Positions 1-10,871 of a stretch of DNA of 64,000 bases are shown one piece after another. Within the stretch, counting starts at the first letter, position 1. Every line of letters begins with the position of its first letter. This stretch comes from CAVPCZ01 sp963779225. GTDB taxonomy: Bacteria > Bacteroidota > Ignavibacteria > UBA10030 > UBA6906. The notes beneath the pieces are model-generated. The model had not been told where the DNA came from and made no database searches. It worked only from the letters and a program-made list of their open reading frames with translations. Position numbers and translations under genes: made by a program. The DNA lies in NCBI GenBank assembly GCA_963779225.1, contig CAVZWW010000001.1:744001-808000 (forward strand), given 5' to 3'.

Positions 1-2
1 TC

Positions 3-113
3 AGCGAGCAGATGGAAAAGGACCTCCACTCGATGCTGGAAGAATTTTCCGATCGTGCTGTCCGGGAACTGGAAGCGGATACGTCCGCCGTAACCGCAAA
101 AGGAAGACCGTGA
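3..113 (+). CDS. C-terminal end of an unidentified protein (5' truncated)
   Basis: Only the last 36 codons are in the window, ending in TGA at 111-113. The tail is charged and helical (residues such as MEKDLHSMLEEF), with a short basic end. Its stop overlaps the ATG of the next gene as TGATG, so the two are almost certainly cotranscribed and translationally coupled. The following pair encodes lycopene cyclase, so an isoprenoid or carotenoid enzyme such as a prenyl or phytoene synthase is a reasonable guess, but the fragment is too short to identify. Confidence 0.6.
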   Translation, partial: SEQMEKDLHSMLEEFSDRAVRELEADTSAVTAKGRP

Positions 114-421
114 TGAACACCGAATACTTCATCGTCCTCGGGGCGATCCTGTTTTTCCCTCTTCTCCTCAGCTTCGTCATGCGTCTCGGGATGTACCGGC
201 ATGCCGGACCGCTTCTCAAGGCAATGGGGATTGTCAGTATCCTCTACTGGGCCTGGGATGTTGCCGTGACCGCGCGGGGACACTGGACATTCAATCCCGA
301 TTATGTGGTGGGTGTCCACATCCTCGGAATGCCTGTTGAAGAGTGGTTGTTCTTCGTTGTGCTGACGTTCGTTTCGATTTTTACGTATGAGGCCGTCCGC
401 AAGATGATGGAGCGAGAATGA
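113..421 (+). CDS. crtYc: Lycopene cyclase subunit, CrtYc-type
   Basis: A 102-residue membrane protein with about three hydrophobic segments (roughly residues 5-22, 38-55 and 78-92). It carries the lycopene cyclase domain hallmarks: an FNPDY stretch at 60-64 and PVEEW at 74-78, whose acidic pair is thought to take part in acid-base cyclisation. In this family two such small domains act together to close the ionone rings of lycopene to make beta-carotene in the membrane. The partner domain follows at once, with stop and start overlapping as ATGA. I start at the ATG at 113; a GTG one codon earlier is possible. In archaea and fungi the two halves are fused; here they are split as in some actinobacteria. 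Confidence 0.87.
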   Translation: MNTEYFIVLGAILFFPLLLSFVMRLGMYRHAGPLLKAMGIVSILYWAWDVAVTARGHWTFNPDYVVGVHILGMPVEEWLFFVVLTFVSIFTYEAVRKMMERE

Positions 422-726
422 AGGAATACACACTCTTTGCCGTCGGTTCGTCGATTGCGGTCGTTCTCCTGGATCACGTGCTGGGCACTCGTGTGACCAC
501 CAGGCGATCGTTCTGGGTGGCCATTGCCATCATGTTTTTCTTTAAGATACCTTCCAACGGGTATCTCACCTGGAGACCGATCGTGATTTACAACCCGGAC
601 TATTTCCTCGGGATCCGTCTGGGGACGATACCGGTGGAGGACTTCTTTTACGGGTTCGGCCTCATCACGCTGACCCTGGTGCTCTGGGAGTTTTTTCTGC
701 GAAGGGAGCGTCGCCATGAACTTTGA
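418..726 (+). CDS. crtYd: Lycopene cyclase subunit, CrtYd-type
   Basis: A second 102-residue membrane protein related in pattern to its upstream neighbour: YNPDY at 58-62 and PVEDF at 72-76 stand in the same relative positions as FNPDY and PVEEW there. The pair is therefore read as the two halves of a heteromeric carotenoid cyclase. The start ATG overlaps the previous stop (ATGA), and the end overlaps the next gene by 11 bases, so the cluster is tightly packed. It ends in a basic tail (RRERRHEL). Function rests on domain pattern and on the neighbour; which carotenoid is the substrate cannot be seen. Confidence 0.87.
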   Translation: MKEYTLFAVGSSIAVVLLDHVLGTRVTTRRSFWVAIAIMFFFKIPSNGYLTWRPIVIYNPDYFLGIRLGTIPVEDFFYGFGLITLTLVLWEFFLRRERRHEL

Positions 727-1051
727 CCATGTTGCGCTGAACGTGAAGGACATTGCCCGTTCTGTAGAGTGGTATGTGAAGGCGGTGGGTGCAAAGGTGT
801 TGTATCGGGATGATACCTGGGCGATGCTGGACGCCGGCGGGGTCAAACTCGCCCTCACTCTGCCCAATCAGCACCCCCGGCATATAGCATTCGACGTCGG
901 CCGGTTGCCCTCCGAAGAATTTATCCGGAAGGCCCGGTCGCACCGCGACGGAAGTCTGTCGCAATACGTCGTAGATCCGGACGGGAACGCGATCGAATGG
1001 ATTCACTATCCTGCCGCCGCGATTCATACCGGTCCGGGGCCATCGGAATGA
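716..1051 (+). CDS. VOC-family (glyoxalase-fold) protein
   Basis: A 111-residue single-module vicinal-oxygen-chelate protein. It opens with FDHVALNVKDI, which places a His at residue 5 where the family has its first metal ligand. A second His lies in RHIAFDV (about residue 56) and an acidic residue in GNAIEWI near the C-terminus, which fits the H/H/E metal site. The YVVDPDGNAIEW segment is typical of the C-terminal beta-alpha unit. VOC proteins include glyoxalases, dioxygenases and epimerases, and the substrate cannot be told here. The gene overlaps crtYd by 11 bases, and its last codons lie in a 40-base tandem duplication. Confidence 0.8.
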   Translation: MNFDHVALNVKDIARSVEWYVKAVGAKVLYRDDTWAMLDAGGVKLALTLPNQHPRHIAFDVGRLPSEEFIRKARSHRDGSLSQYVVDPDGNAIEWIHYPAAAIHTGPGPSE

Positions 1052-1113
1052 TGCTGCGGAGACTCCGACCGAACCGGGGCCATCGGTATTATGCTACCCG
1101 GACTCCAGCCGAC
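1034..1113 (+). repeat. Imperfect 40-bp tandem duplication
   Basis: Two head-to-tail copies, 1034-1073 and 1074-1113, each begin ccggggccatcgg and contain gactcc at the same offset. They differ at about ten positions. The first copy contains the VOC gene's last codons and stop; the second is noncoding and ends shortly before the next gene. It looks like a local slip duplication. Confidence 0.75.
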
Positions 1114-1127
1114 GCACAGGCATTACA

Positions 1128-1604
1128 ATGAAAGTCCATGTGCTTCACCATACTCAGGTGCTTCCGTACCAGATTCACGATCTCTTTCCCTTTTTCGAGA
1201 AGCCGGAAAACCTGGGGCGTATCACGCCTCCCGAGATGGGATTTTGCATACTTACGCCTCTGCCCATCGTGATGAAAGTGGGGACACTGATCGACTACAC
1301 CATCCGCGTGGCGGGTGTGCGTCTTCGATGGACAACCTTGATTACCACCTACAACCCACCGTATGAGTTCGTGGATGAACAACTCCGCGGCCCCTATGCC
1401 CTCTGGTTTCACCGTCACCTCTTCAAACCGGTTCCGGGCGGTACAGAAGTGACGGACAGCGTCCATTACGCACTTCCCCTTGGTCCGCTGGGCGCGCTGG
1501 CTCATGTTCTCTTCGTGAAACGTCAGGTCCGGGGGATTTTCGAATACCGGGCGAAAGTCCTTGGCGGAGCTCTGGCGAAAGCCATTCCGGGGAGAATCGC
1601 ATGA
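1128..1604 (+). CDS. SRPBCC-family ligand-binding protein
   Basis: A 158-residue protein with the layout of the START/polyketide-cyclase-like SRPBCC fold. HTQVLP near the N-terminus is followed by PFFEKPENLGRITPP, typical of SRPBCC proteins paired with TIGR01777 epimerases. Central beta strands follow (LIDYTIRVAGV, RWTTLITTY), then FVDEQLRGPYALWFH, and a long C-terminal helix ends in RAKVLGG. Such proteins form a deep hydrophobic pocket, but the ligand is unknown. The end overlaps the next gene by four bases (ATGA). In several bacteria these two domains occur as one fused protein, so a shared job is likely. Confidence 0.8.
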   Translation: MKVHVLHHTQVLPYQIHDLFPFFEKPENLGRITPPEMGFCILTPLPIVMKVGTLIDYTIRVAGVRLRWTTLITTYNPPYEFVDEQLRGPYALWFHRHLFKPVPGGTEVTDSVHYALPLGPLGALAHVLFVKRQVRGIFEYRAKVLGGALAKAIPGRIA

Positions 1605-2512
1605 ATATCCTGATTGCCGGTGGAACCGGTTTTCTCGGAACCGCTCTTGTAAGGCGACTTCTCAGCCGCGGAGATCGGGTCGTCGCACTCGTGCGGGATC
1701 CGGTGGTGGCCCGGCGGCGTTTGCCGCCGGACGTGCTCATTGTACAATGGGACGGGAAGACGGTTGGAGACTGGACCCGTCATGTGGGAGAGGCGGATGC
1801 GGTGATCAATCTCTCAGGGGAACCCATTGCTGCGAGGAGATGGACAGACAAGCAGAAGCAGAGGATTGTTCAAAGCCGGATCAAACCGACACGTGCACTG
1901 GTTCGCGCCATAGCAGCCGGAAAGAAAAGACCGTCGACCTTCATTAATGCCTCGGCGATCGGTTACTACGGGTTTTCGGAAGAAACTCCTGCGACTGAAG
2001 AGACTCCTTCTTCCGTTGGTTTTCTCGCTGAAACATGCGCCCTCTGGGAACAGGAAGCGCTTGAAGCGCAGAACGCAGGAATCCGTGTTGTACTTCTACG
2101 TCTCGGAATCGTGCTCGGAGAAGACGGCGGAGCCCTCCAGAAGATGTTGCTTCCGTTCCGCCTCTTTGCAGGCGGACCGATCGGTTCAGGATCGCAATGG
2201 TTCTCCTGGGTTCATCGTGACGACGTCATCGGAGCGGTACTCTTTGCACTGGAAACCCCCAACCTCCATGGTCCGGTGAATTGTGTAGCCCCCGAAAGCG
2301 TCCGCATGGATGATTTCTGCCGGACGCTGGCTCGAGTGCTGACAAGACCGTCCTGGCTCCGGGTTCCCGGGTTTGTTCTTCGATCCTTGATGGGGGAGAT
2401 GGCCGGGATGATTCTGGGAGGGCGGCGGGTTCTTCCTGTCCGGCTGACCGGGATGGGCTACCATTTTGCCTATCCAGGCCTTGAAGGTGCTCTCCGCTCG
2501 CTACTTGCCTAG
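1601..2512 (+). CDS. TIGR01777-family NAD(P)-dependent epimerase/oxidoreductase
   Basis: A 303-residue short-chain dehydrogenase-like protein. The Rossmann motif GGTGFLG sits at residues 7-13, an INLSGEPIA segment follows, and the family mark SAIGYYG lies near residue 118 where the SDR tyrosine is expected. The C-terminal part (MGEMAGMILGGRRVLP and the GYHFAYP-type end) matches the DUF1731 extension of the family. Members resemble sugar epimerases and the cell-division protein SulA, but no reaction is established. Start ATG overlaps the SRPBCC stop. The operon seems to end here, because a promoter-like sequence for the next block follows 13 bases later. Confidence 0.88.
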   Translation: MNILIAGGTGFLGTALVRRLLSRGDRVVALVRDPVVARRRLPPDVLIVQWDGKTVGDWTRHVGEADAVINLSGEPIAARRWTDKQKQRIVQSRIKPTRALVRAIAAGKKRPSTFINASAIGYYGFSEETPATEETPSSVGFLAETCALWEQEALEAQNAGIRVVLLRLGIVLGEDGGALQKMLLPFRLFAGGPIGSGSQWFSWVHRDDVIGAVLFALETPNLHGPVNCVAPESVRMDDFCRTLARVLTRPSWLRVPGFVLRSLMGEMAGMILGGRRVLPVRLTGMGYHFAYPGLEGALRSLLA

Positions 2513-2524
2513 ATGTTCTCCTGT

Positions 2525-2553
2525 TTCATTCTTTCAAGTTTTTTCTCTATATT
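2525..2553 (+). promoter_or_regulatory. Candidate sigma-70 promoter for the mutA operon
   Basis: TTCATT at 2525-2530 and TATATT at 2548-2553 are separated by 17 bp. The -10 element is strong and the -35 weak. Transcription would begin near 2560, leaving a leader of about 57 bases before the chosen mutA start. Confidence 0.5.
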
Positions 2554-2616
2554 GCGCTCACCCTCAATCCCCCGTACTCCTTCTTTTTCTTGAATTGCAG
2601 CGAGGTTCTTGCATTC

Positions 2617-4766
2617 ATGCCTTCTCAATCCATGCCATCCGAACCCCTCTTCGGGGATTTTCCCCCTTCATCTCCCGAAGAATGGCGGGTCGCGGCTGAA
2701 AAGCTTCTCAAAGGCATCCCATTCGACAAGAAGATGGTTTTCCGGACGTACGAAGGGATTGATCTTCGCGCCATGTATTCATCCGCAGACCTGCCTCCGG
2801 GAACGGCGGAATCACAGTTACCCGGATTCCCGGACTTTCGCCGGGGCGGTCATGTGCTTGGCCGGGACGGGGAAACATGGGAAATTACTCAAGAAATCTC
2901 ATATCCGACGTATGAAGAATTTGGCACCGCGCTTCGCCACGACCTCCAACAAGGTCAAACCGGCATCTATCTCCCGCTGGACAGGGCCGCCAGGGCGGGG
3001 CTGGATCCCGACCAGTCGGATGAAGAACATGTAGGGAGGGGTGGTGTTTCAATAACCTCTCTGAGCGAACTGGCCCTGGCACTGGAAGGGGTTGACCTCT
3101 CACGGTATGCGCTCTATATCGAAGCCGGTCAATCGGGTCCTGTTTTTCTTGCCATGGTGAGTGCACTCCTCGCTCAACAGGGCAAACCGTCCGACGCACT
3201 ACGCGGAAGCGTGGGGACTGACCCGATTGGAACGCTCATCCGGGATGGCGTTCTGCCCGCTTCGCTTGAAGGGGCGTATGACGAAATGTACTCTGCGACG
3301 CATTGGGCGGTCCTTCATGCCCCACTTGTCCGGACGATCGCGGCTTCCGGTAGTCCGTACCGCAATGCCGGCGCTGATGCGGTACAGGAATTGGCCTGTG
3401 CGGTTGGCACGGCCGTGGAATACGTCAGGGCAATGCTGGACCGGGGGCTGACGATTCATGACATTGCCCGGAGGGTCTGGTTCACGTTCTCCATCGGTAC
3501 GGACTTTTTCATGGAAGTAGCGCGGCTGCGGGCCGCGCGGATGATCTGGTCCGGTGTTGTGGAGGCCTTCGGGGGCAACGAGGAAGACCAGGTCATGATG
3601 ATGCATGCCCGGACCTCCGGCTTCACTCTCACGCAGGTTGATCCGTACGTCAATATGTTGCGCGCCACGACCGGGGCCTTTGCCGCGGCAGCCGGCGGTG
3701 CGGACAGTGTTCATGTCGCCCCCTTTGATGAGCTTTTCCGCACCCCCGACGAATTCTCCCGGAGGATTGCCCGCAACAGCCAGATCATTCTCGGGGCGGA
3801 AGCGCACGTGGACAGCGTGATAGATCCTGCAGGCGGTTCCTGGTATGTTGAGTGGTTGACCGATGCTTTGGCTCACAAGAGCTGGGCACTCTTTCAGGAT
3901 ATAGAGGCAAAGGGTGGGATGGCGGAGGCGGTGAAGGGAGGGTTCATTCAGAAATTGGTGAACGATGCCGCCGCCGTGCGGAAGGAGGGGAGTGATCGGC
4001 GCCGGGATCCCATTGTGGGTGTCAGCGTCTATGCAAATGCGGCGGAAACGCCCCTGGATGCGCGTCCGGTGGACGCGGAGGCTTTCCATCGCCGGAGATC
4101 CGGCTTGATGAAGAAGCTCAAAGGATCTCCCGATCGTCGTCCGGAGACGCCTATCCGCAGGTGCCTGGCGCGGATACAAGAGAGTGCATCGGCAGAGAAG
4201 ATGGCGTTGATGATCGACGCCGTATCGTCCGGCGCAACGTTGGGAGAAATCGCTCTTGTCTGGAGGAGCGCACGCGGGGAGACGCCGGCGAAAGCAGAGC
4301 CGCTCCCCGTACGGAGGCAGGCGGAGGCATATGAAGAGCTGAGGGATGCCATGTCGCGGTTCACCGCACGCACCGGCTCGCGGCCCAGGGTATTCCTGGC
4401 CTCAATGGGACCGGTTGGTCAACATAAAGCACGCGCTGATTTTTCGACCGCCTTCTTTGCCGCCGGTGGATATGATATTCTGGCTCCCGGAGGATTTGAC
4501 ACCGCGGAGGGGGCTGTTCGGGCCGCCGCGACCTCCGGAGCTGCAATTGTCGTGCTTTGCTCCACCGACGACACCTATCCTTCCATTGTGCCAACCTTCT
4601 GTGCGCTCCTCAAAGCTTCCTGCCCGGGCGTGACGATTGTACTCGCCGGATATCCACAGGATCATATCGGGAGCTTCCGGAAGGCCGGGATCGACGAGTT
4701 TGTTCACATCCGTGCCAATGTCGTGGAGGTGCTACGTTCGCTCGCACAGCGGATCGGGGTGATGCG

Positions 4767-4770
<4 letters not shown>
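2617..4770 (+). CDS. mutA: Methylmalonyl-CoA mutase small (beta) subunit
   Basis: A 717-residue subunit of the B12-dependent enzyme that interconverts succinyl-CoA and (R)-methylmalonyl-CoA. The first 550 residues or so follow the mutase TIM barrel (IGTDFFMEVARLRAARMIW, TSGFTLTQVDPY, VIDPAGGSWYVEWLT). The C-terminal part has a flavodoxin-like B12 fold, but the cobalamin motif DxHxxG is replaced (MGPVGQHKARAD). This is usual for the non-catalytic small subunit of the heterodimer. I start at the ATG at 2617 behind a cgagg; a TTG at 2590 and an ATG at 2632 are alternatives. The last codon overlaps mutB (ATGA), giving one-to-one coupling. Confidence 0.95.
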
Positions 4771-6944
<2,174 letters not shown>

Positions 6945-6945
6945 A

Positions 6946-8097
6946 ATGCCGACGGAGGACAGGAAACCCGGGTGGGTTCCCCCTGATGACAGGGGCACGT
7001 TTGCCACGAGCATCAGGCAGGGGGTGGAGGGAGGGCACGATGGCCTTAAAGCATCCCCAGGCGCGGCGGGAGCGCCCGGAGCCGCAGTCTCCAGACGAGT
7101 CCCGTTGAGTGCCGGGGAGTATGTCCGCGGAGTGCGTGCGGGTGACCGGGTGGTCCTTGCCCGTGCCATCACCTTGATCGAAAGTAACGCTCCCGCCCAC
7201 CAGGAGCTGGCGCAGGAGGTCCTGCAGAACCTTCTCCCGTTTACAGGAAAGGCGATTCGCGTGGGGATCACCGGAGTTCCCGGTGCGGGAAAGAGCACGT
7301 TCATCGAATCCCTGGGTTGTCTCCTCACTGCTTCAGGGCACCATATTGCGGTGCTGGCGGTTGACCCGAGTAGCAGCCTGACACATGGCAGCGTCCTGGG
7401 CGACAAAACCAGGATGGAAAAACTCTCCCGCGATCCTCTCTGTTTCATCCGCCCGTCCCCCTCCGGCGGCACACTCGGGGGCGTGGCGCGAAAAACCCGC
7501 GAGTCGATGTTGCTGTGTGAAGCCGCCGGATACGACGTCGTGCTTATCGAGACCATGGGCGTGGGGCAGAGCGAGATTACGGTCCGCTCGATGGTGGATT
7601 TCTTTCTGCTGTTGCTGATTACAGGGGCGGGGGATGAATTGCAGGGGATCAAGAAAGGCGTGATGGAGCTGGCGGACCTGGTGGTCATCAACAAAGCAGA
7701 CGGTGAGAACCGCCTTCGTGCGGAAGCGCTTCGGGCCGACTACTCCCGTGCCCTGCATTACCTTACACCCGCAACTCAGGGATGGAGTACACCCGTGCAG
7801 GTCTGTTCCGCGCTCACCGGCGATGGTGTGCCGGCGGTCTGGGAGTGCGTGGACAGGTTCCGCGGAGCGACCGGAACGGCGGGAACGCTTGCAGCACGAC
7901 GCAAGACACAGATGCTGGAATGGGTCCACAGCATGGTGGAAGAGCACCTCCATACAATGTTTTTTACAGAACCCCGCATCGCAGAGATTCTTCCTGATAT
8001 TGAACGTGCGGTGCTCGGGGGAACGATGACCGCGGCGACTGCGGTCCGCCATCTGTTGAATGCCTTTGCACAACGACCCGATCGGACATCCCCATGA
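6946..8097 (+). CDS. meaB: Methylmalonyl-CoA mutase-associated GTPase MeaB
   Basis: A 383-residue G3E-family GTPase that guards the mutase against inactivation and gates delivery of adenosylcobalamin. The P-loop GVPGAGKS lies at 110-117, then VLAVDPSSSLTHGSVLGDKTRM, typical of MeaB/ArgK, and the NKAD base-recognition motif near residue 245. The protein begins with an extra Gly/Pro-rich stretch of about 50 residues before the family-typical part (SAGEYVRGVRAGDRVVLARA), so the real start could be a little downstream. It follows mutB by one base and overlaps mce by four, which ties all of them in one transcript. Confidence 0.95.
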   Translation: MPTEDRKPGWVPPDDRGTFATSIRQGVEGGHDGLKASPGAAGAPGAAVSRRVPLSAGEYVRGVRAGDRVVLARAITLIESNAPAHQELAQEVLQNLLPFTGKAIRVGITGVPGAGKSTFIESLGCLLTASGHHIAVLAVDPSSSLTHGSVLGDKTRMEKLSRDPLCFIRPSPSGGTLGGVARKTRESMLLCEAAGYDVVLIETMGVGQSEITVRSMVDFFLLLLITGAGDELQGIKKGVMELADLVVINKADGENRLRAEALRADYSRALHYLTPATQGWSTPVQVCSALTGDGVPAVWECVDRFRGATGTAGTLAARRKTQMLEWVHSMVEEHLHTMFFTEPRIAEILPDIERAVLGGTMTAATAVRHLLNAFAQRPDRTSP

Positions 8098-8498
8098 CAC
8101 CAACACACATAGAACATATCGGCATTGCGGTGAAGAATCTGGATCAGGCCATTCATGTGTACGAGCAGTTGCTCGGCACGACATGTTATGCGGTGGAAGA
8201 TGTTGCGGACCAGAGGGTCCGGACCGCTTTTTTCAAGATAGGACAGACGAAAATCGAATTGCTGGAGTCTACGGCTCCCGACGGCCCTATCGGAAGGTTC
8301 ATTGAGAAGAAGGGGGAAGGGGTCCATCACGTTGCGTTTGCCGTTCCGGACCTTCCCGCTTCACTTCGCGATCTTGACGCTGCCGGCATGCAGCTTATCG
8401 ACACCGCGCCGCGCAAGGGGGCCGAAGGTCTGCAGATTGCCTTTGTACACCCGAAATCAACGCACGGCGTACTGATAGAACTCTGTGCCGGAGGATAG
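8094..8498 (+). CDS. mce: Methylmalonyl-CoA epimerase
   Basis: A 134-residue VOC-fold epimerase linking the (R)- and (S)-methylmalonyl-CoA pools, which the mutase and the decarboxylase respectively use. Metal-ligand positions are visible: His8 in EHIGIAV, an acidic residue in KIELLES, His in GVHHVAFAV, and Glu in VLIELCAGG at the end. Size and spacing match the family, and the ATG overlaps the meaB stop (ATGA). Its place between the mutase and decarboxylase genes settles the role over other VOC enzymes. Confidence 0.94.
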   Translation: MTPTHIEHIGIAVKNLDQAIHVYEQLLGTTCYAVEDVADQRVRTAFFKIGQTKIELLESTAPDGPIGRFIEKKGEGVHHVAFAVPDLPASLRDLDAAGMQLIDTAPRKGAEGLQIAFVHPKSTHGVLIELCAGG

Positions 8499-8528
8499 CG
8501 GTTTTCCATCACGTTCGGGAACAACGCC

Positions 8529-10082
8529 ATGTCAACAGTTAGCGAGAGACTTCAGCAGCTCAAGGAAAAGAACGCCCATGTGAACCTGGGTGGAGGCAAT
8601 GAACGCATCGAGGCGCAGCACAACGCCGGTAAGATGACAGCCCACGAGCGGCTCCATCTCCTCTATGATAACGGCTTCTATGACGAGCTGTTCCGGTTCA
8701 TCGAACACCATTCCACTTCATTCGGCATGGCCGGCCGTGACCTTCCCTCTGACGGTGTGGTAACGGGGTTGGGGGCCATTCGCGGACGGCTGGTGTACGC
8801 CTCCTCCCAGGATTTCACGGTCATGGGCGGCAGTGTGGGCCTGATGCACGCGTGGAAAATCTGTGAAATAATGGAAATGGCTCTGAAGGCCGGAGCGCCG
8901 TATGTGGCAATCAATGACAGCGGGGGTGCGCGAATCCAGGAGGGCGTCGACTCGCTTCAGGGATACGGGCGCATTTTCTATTACAATACCCTTCTCTCTG
9001 GTGTCGTGCCGCAGATTTCCATCATTGCAGGTCCCTGCGCAGGCGGGGCGGCGTACTCGCCGGCGCTGATGGACTTTATCGTGATGGTGAAGGGCATCGG
9101 ACAGATGTTCATTGCCGGTCCCGAAGTGATCAAGGAGGCAACGGGGGAGACCATATCGGCGGAGGAGCTGGGCGGCGCGAACGCCCAGGCGGCACAGAGC
9201 GGGAACGTGCACTTCATCGCCCGCGACGACGCCGACGCCGTAGAGATCGTCCAGACGCTGCTCAGCTATCTCCCCAGCAACAACACCGAAGATCCGCCGT
9301 CCGCAGGGACGGGCGAGCTCATGATGATCGAGGATGAAGGACTGAACGGCATTGTTCCTGATGACTCACGTGATGCGTACAACATGTTCGAAATCCTGAA
9401 CCGGGTCTTCGACCCCGGCACGCTCTTCGAAGTGCATAGCCACTATGCGAAGAACATCATTGTCGCCTTCGCCCGCTTGAACGGGCGTGTCGTGGGGATT
9501 GTCGCCAACCAGCCCTGCGAGAAGTTCGGTGCAATCGATATTGACGCGTCGGATAAGGCCTCCCGGTTTGTCCGCTTCTGCAATGCCTTCAACATTCCGT
9601 TGATCAGTTTTGTCGATGTGCCCGGTTTCCTGCCAGGCGTGGAACAGGAATTCGGCGGTATCATCCGTCATGGTGCGAAAATGCTCTTTTCCTTCTCCGC
9701 TGCAACCGTGCCGAAAATCTCCGTGGTGATCCGGAAGGCATACGGGGGAGCGTATCTTGCGATGTGTGCCAAGGCGCTGGGGGCGGACCGCGTTGCGGCC
9801 TGGCCCACATCCGAAATCGCCGTCATGGGTGCGCAAGGTGCGGTGAATGTCCTGTTCCGTAGCGAGATCAAAAATGCGGCGGATCCCCAGTCGAAGCGGC
9901 ATGAGCTGATTGCCGGATACAGGGAGCAGTTTTCCACACCGTACGAGGCGGCGCGGCGCGGAATGGTGGATGCCGTCATCGAACCGAAAAAGACCAGAGC
10001 GTACCTTTCCGTGGCCCTCGAATCGCTGCGCAACAAACGCGACCTCAGGCCGCAGAAGAAACACGGACTCATTCCCCTGTAG
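8529..10082 (+). CDS. mmdA: Methylmalonyl-CoA decarboxylase / propionyl-CoA carboxylase carboxyltransferase (alpha) subunit
   Basis: A 517-residue carboxyltransferase of the crotonase-like acyl-CoA carboxylase family. It moves CO2 between methylmalonyl-CoA and biotin. The N-terminal half has NDSGGARIQEGV, GRIFYYNTLLSG and GPCAGGAAYSPAL with oxyanion-hole glycines; the C-terminal half has QPCEKFGAIDIDASDKASRF, GFLPGVEQEFGGIIRHG and RKAYGGAYLAMC. The family alone would allow propionyl-CoA carboxylase. The downstream genes for a delta-like anchor, a biotin carrier and an OadB-type pump, with no biotin carboxylase gene, argue for the sodium-pumping decarboxylase. Confidence 0.93.
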   Translation: MSTVSERLQQLKEKNAHVNLGGGNERIEAQHNAGKMTAHERLHLLYDNGFYDELFRFIEHHSTSFGMAGRDLPSDGVVTGLGAIRGRLVYASSQDFTVMGGSVGLMHAWKICEIMEMALKAGAPYVAINDSGGARIQEGVDSLQGYGRIFYYNTLLSGVVPQISIIAGPCAGGAAYSPALMDFIVMVKGIGQMFIAGPEVIKEATGETISAEELGGANAQAAQSGNVHFIARDDADAVEIVQTLLSYLPSNNTEDPPSAGTGELMMIEDEGLNGIVPDDSRDAYNMFEILNRVFDPGTLFEVHSHYAKNIIVAFARLNGRVVGIVANQPCEKFGAIDIDASDKASRFVRFCNAFNIPLISFVDVPGFLPGVEQEFGGIIRHGAKMLFSFSAATVPKISVVIRKAYGGAYLAMCAKALGADRVAAWPTSEIAVMGAQGAVNVLFRSEIKNAADPQSKRHELIAGYREQFSTPYEAARRGMVDAVIEPKKTRAYLSVALESLRNKRDLRPQKKHGLIPL

Positions 10083-10104
10083 CCGATCATAAGGAGCATG
10101 ATGT

Positions 10105-10458
10105 ATGGAACAATTCGGTGAAAGCCTTCTGGTGCTTGTTGTCGGCATGGCGGTGACGCTGACGGCTCTCAGCTCCCTTGCCGGGATGATCTGGGCGATG
10201 AAATGGGCCGACGAAAAACTGAATACCCGCAAGATCAGAACGTATGCACAGAAAGTGGAGATGCGCCAGGTCGATGACGAGGTGAATGATGAGGTCGTCG
10301 CAGTGATCGTCGCCGCCGCAACGGCAGTATTGAAACGACGGGTGACGATGAAGCGTATCACCTTCCTTTCGCCGGGACCGGGCCAGGCCTGGGCCGTGAC
10401 CGGCAGACTGAACATCATGGCATCCCACGCAATCGCGAAAAGGAAAATGACTTCATGA
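10105..10458 (+). CDS. Small membrane subunit of the decarboxylase (OadG/MmdD-like)
   Basis: A 117-residue protein with one N-terminal membrane span (about residues 8-30: LLVLVVGMAVTLTALSSLAG) followed by a polar stretch. It has the size, topology and gene position of the gamma/delta subunits that hold the carboxyltransferase, carrier and pump together. OadG-family sequences vary widely, so the assignment leans on position between the carboxyltransferase and the biotin carrier. The segment from residue 45 (DDEVNDEVVAVIVAAATAVL) resembles the EEIAAIAAAI pattern common in these subunits. It overlaps the next gene by four bases. Confidence 0.8.
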   Translation: MEQFGESLLVLVVGMAVTLTALSSLAGMIWAMKWADEKLNTRKIRTYAQKVEMRQVDDEVNDEVVAVIVAAATAVLKRRVTMKRITFLSPGPGQAWAVTGRLNIMASHAIAKRKMTS

Positions 10459-10859
10459 AAAAGCTGATGATTACCGTCAACGGAAAACGTTACGAAGTGG
10501 ATGTGGAGGTGGTACAGGACGATGAACTGATCGAAAACCAGCCGGCATTTCGTCCGCCGCCACGCACCATGGACAGCTATATCACGCCCCCGACCGCGGC
10601 GGTACCCGCGCCCGTGCCGACCAAGAGTAAGGCAACGGGAGCCGATAAGAAGACCCTGACTTCTCCCATCAACGGGGTGATTCTTGACATTCCTGTAAAA
10701 GAAGCGCAGGCGGTCAAACAGAACGATGTGTTGTTTGTTCTTGAAGCGATGAAGATGAAGACCAATATTTCTTCTCCACAGACCGGTAAGATCAAAGCGA
10801 TCAAGGTCAAGGTTGGTGACAAGATTGAAGCCGGGCAACCGCTGCTCGTGTTCGAATAA
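10455..10859 (+). CDS. mmdC: Biotin carboxyl carrier subunit of the decarboxylase
   Basis: A 134-residue protein in three parts: a short beta-rich N-terminus, a Pro/Ala/Thr linker (about 33-65) and a C-terminal biotinyl domain. The biotin-accepting Lys100 lies in EAMKMKT, and the second half-barrel (KAIKVKVGDKIEAGQPLL) is complete. The carrier swings between the carboxyltransferase and the membrane pump. BirA at 30.3-31.1 kb would load the biotin. It overlaps the previous gene by four bases and precedes the pump gene by twelve. Confidence 0.96.
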   Translation: MKKLMITVNGKRYEVDVEVVQDDELIENQPAFRPPPRTMDSYITPPTAAVPAPVPTKSKATGADKKTLTSPINGVILDIPVKEAQAVKQNDVLFVLEAMKMKTNISSPQTGKIKAIKVKVGDKIEAGQPLLVFE

Positions 10860-10871
10860 CGGCACACCATC

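Noticed and set aside
2466..2699. A 77-codon plus-strand frame spanning the epimerase end and the mutA start
   Set aside because: It overlaps both real genes and the candidate promoter, and has no ribosome-binding site.
4557..4766. 70-codon N-terminal extension of mutB
   Set aside because: It would overlap the conserved B12-fold end of mutA in another frame; the ATGA junction gives a standard-length subunit.
9366..10865. A 499-codon minus-strand frame opposite the decarboxylase genes
   Set aside because: Crosses three conserved genes on the other strand and shows no protein-like features.
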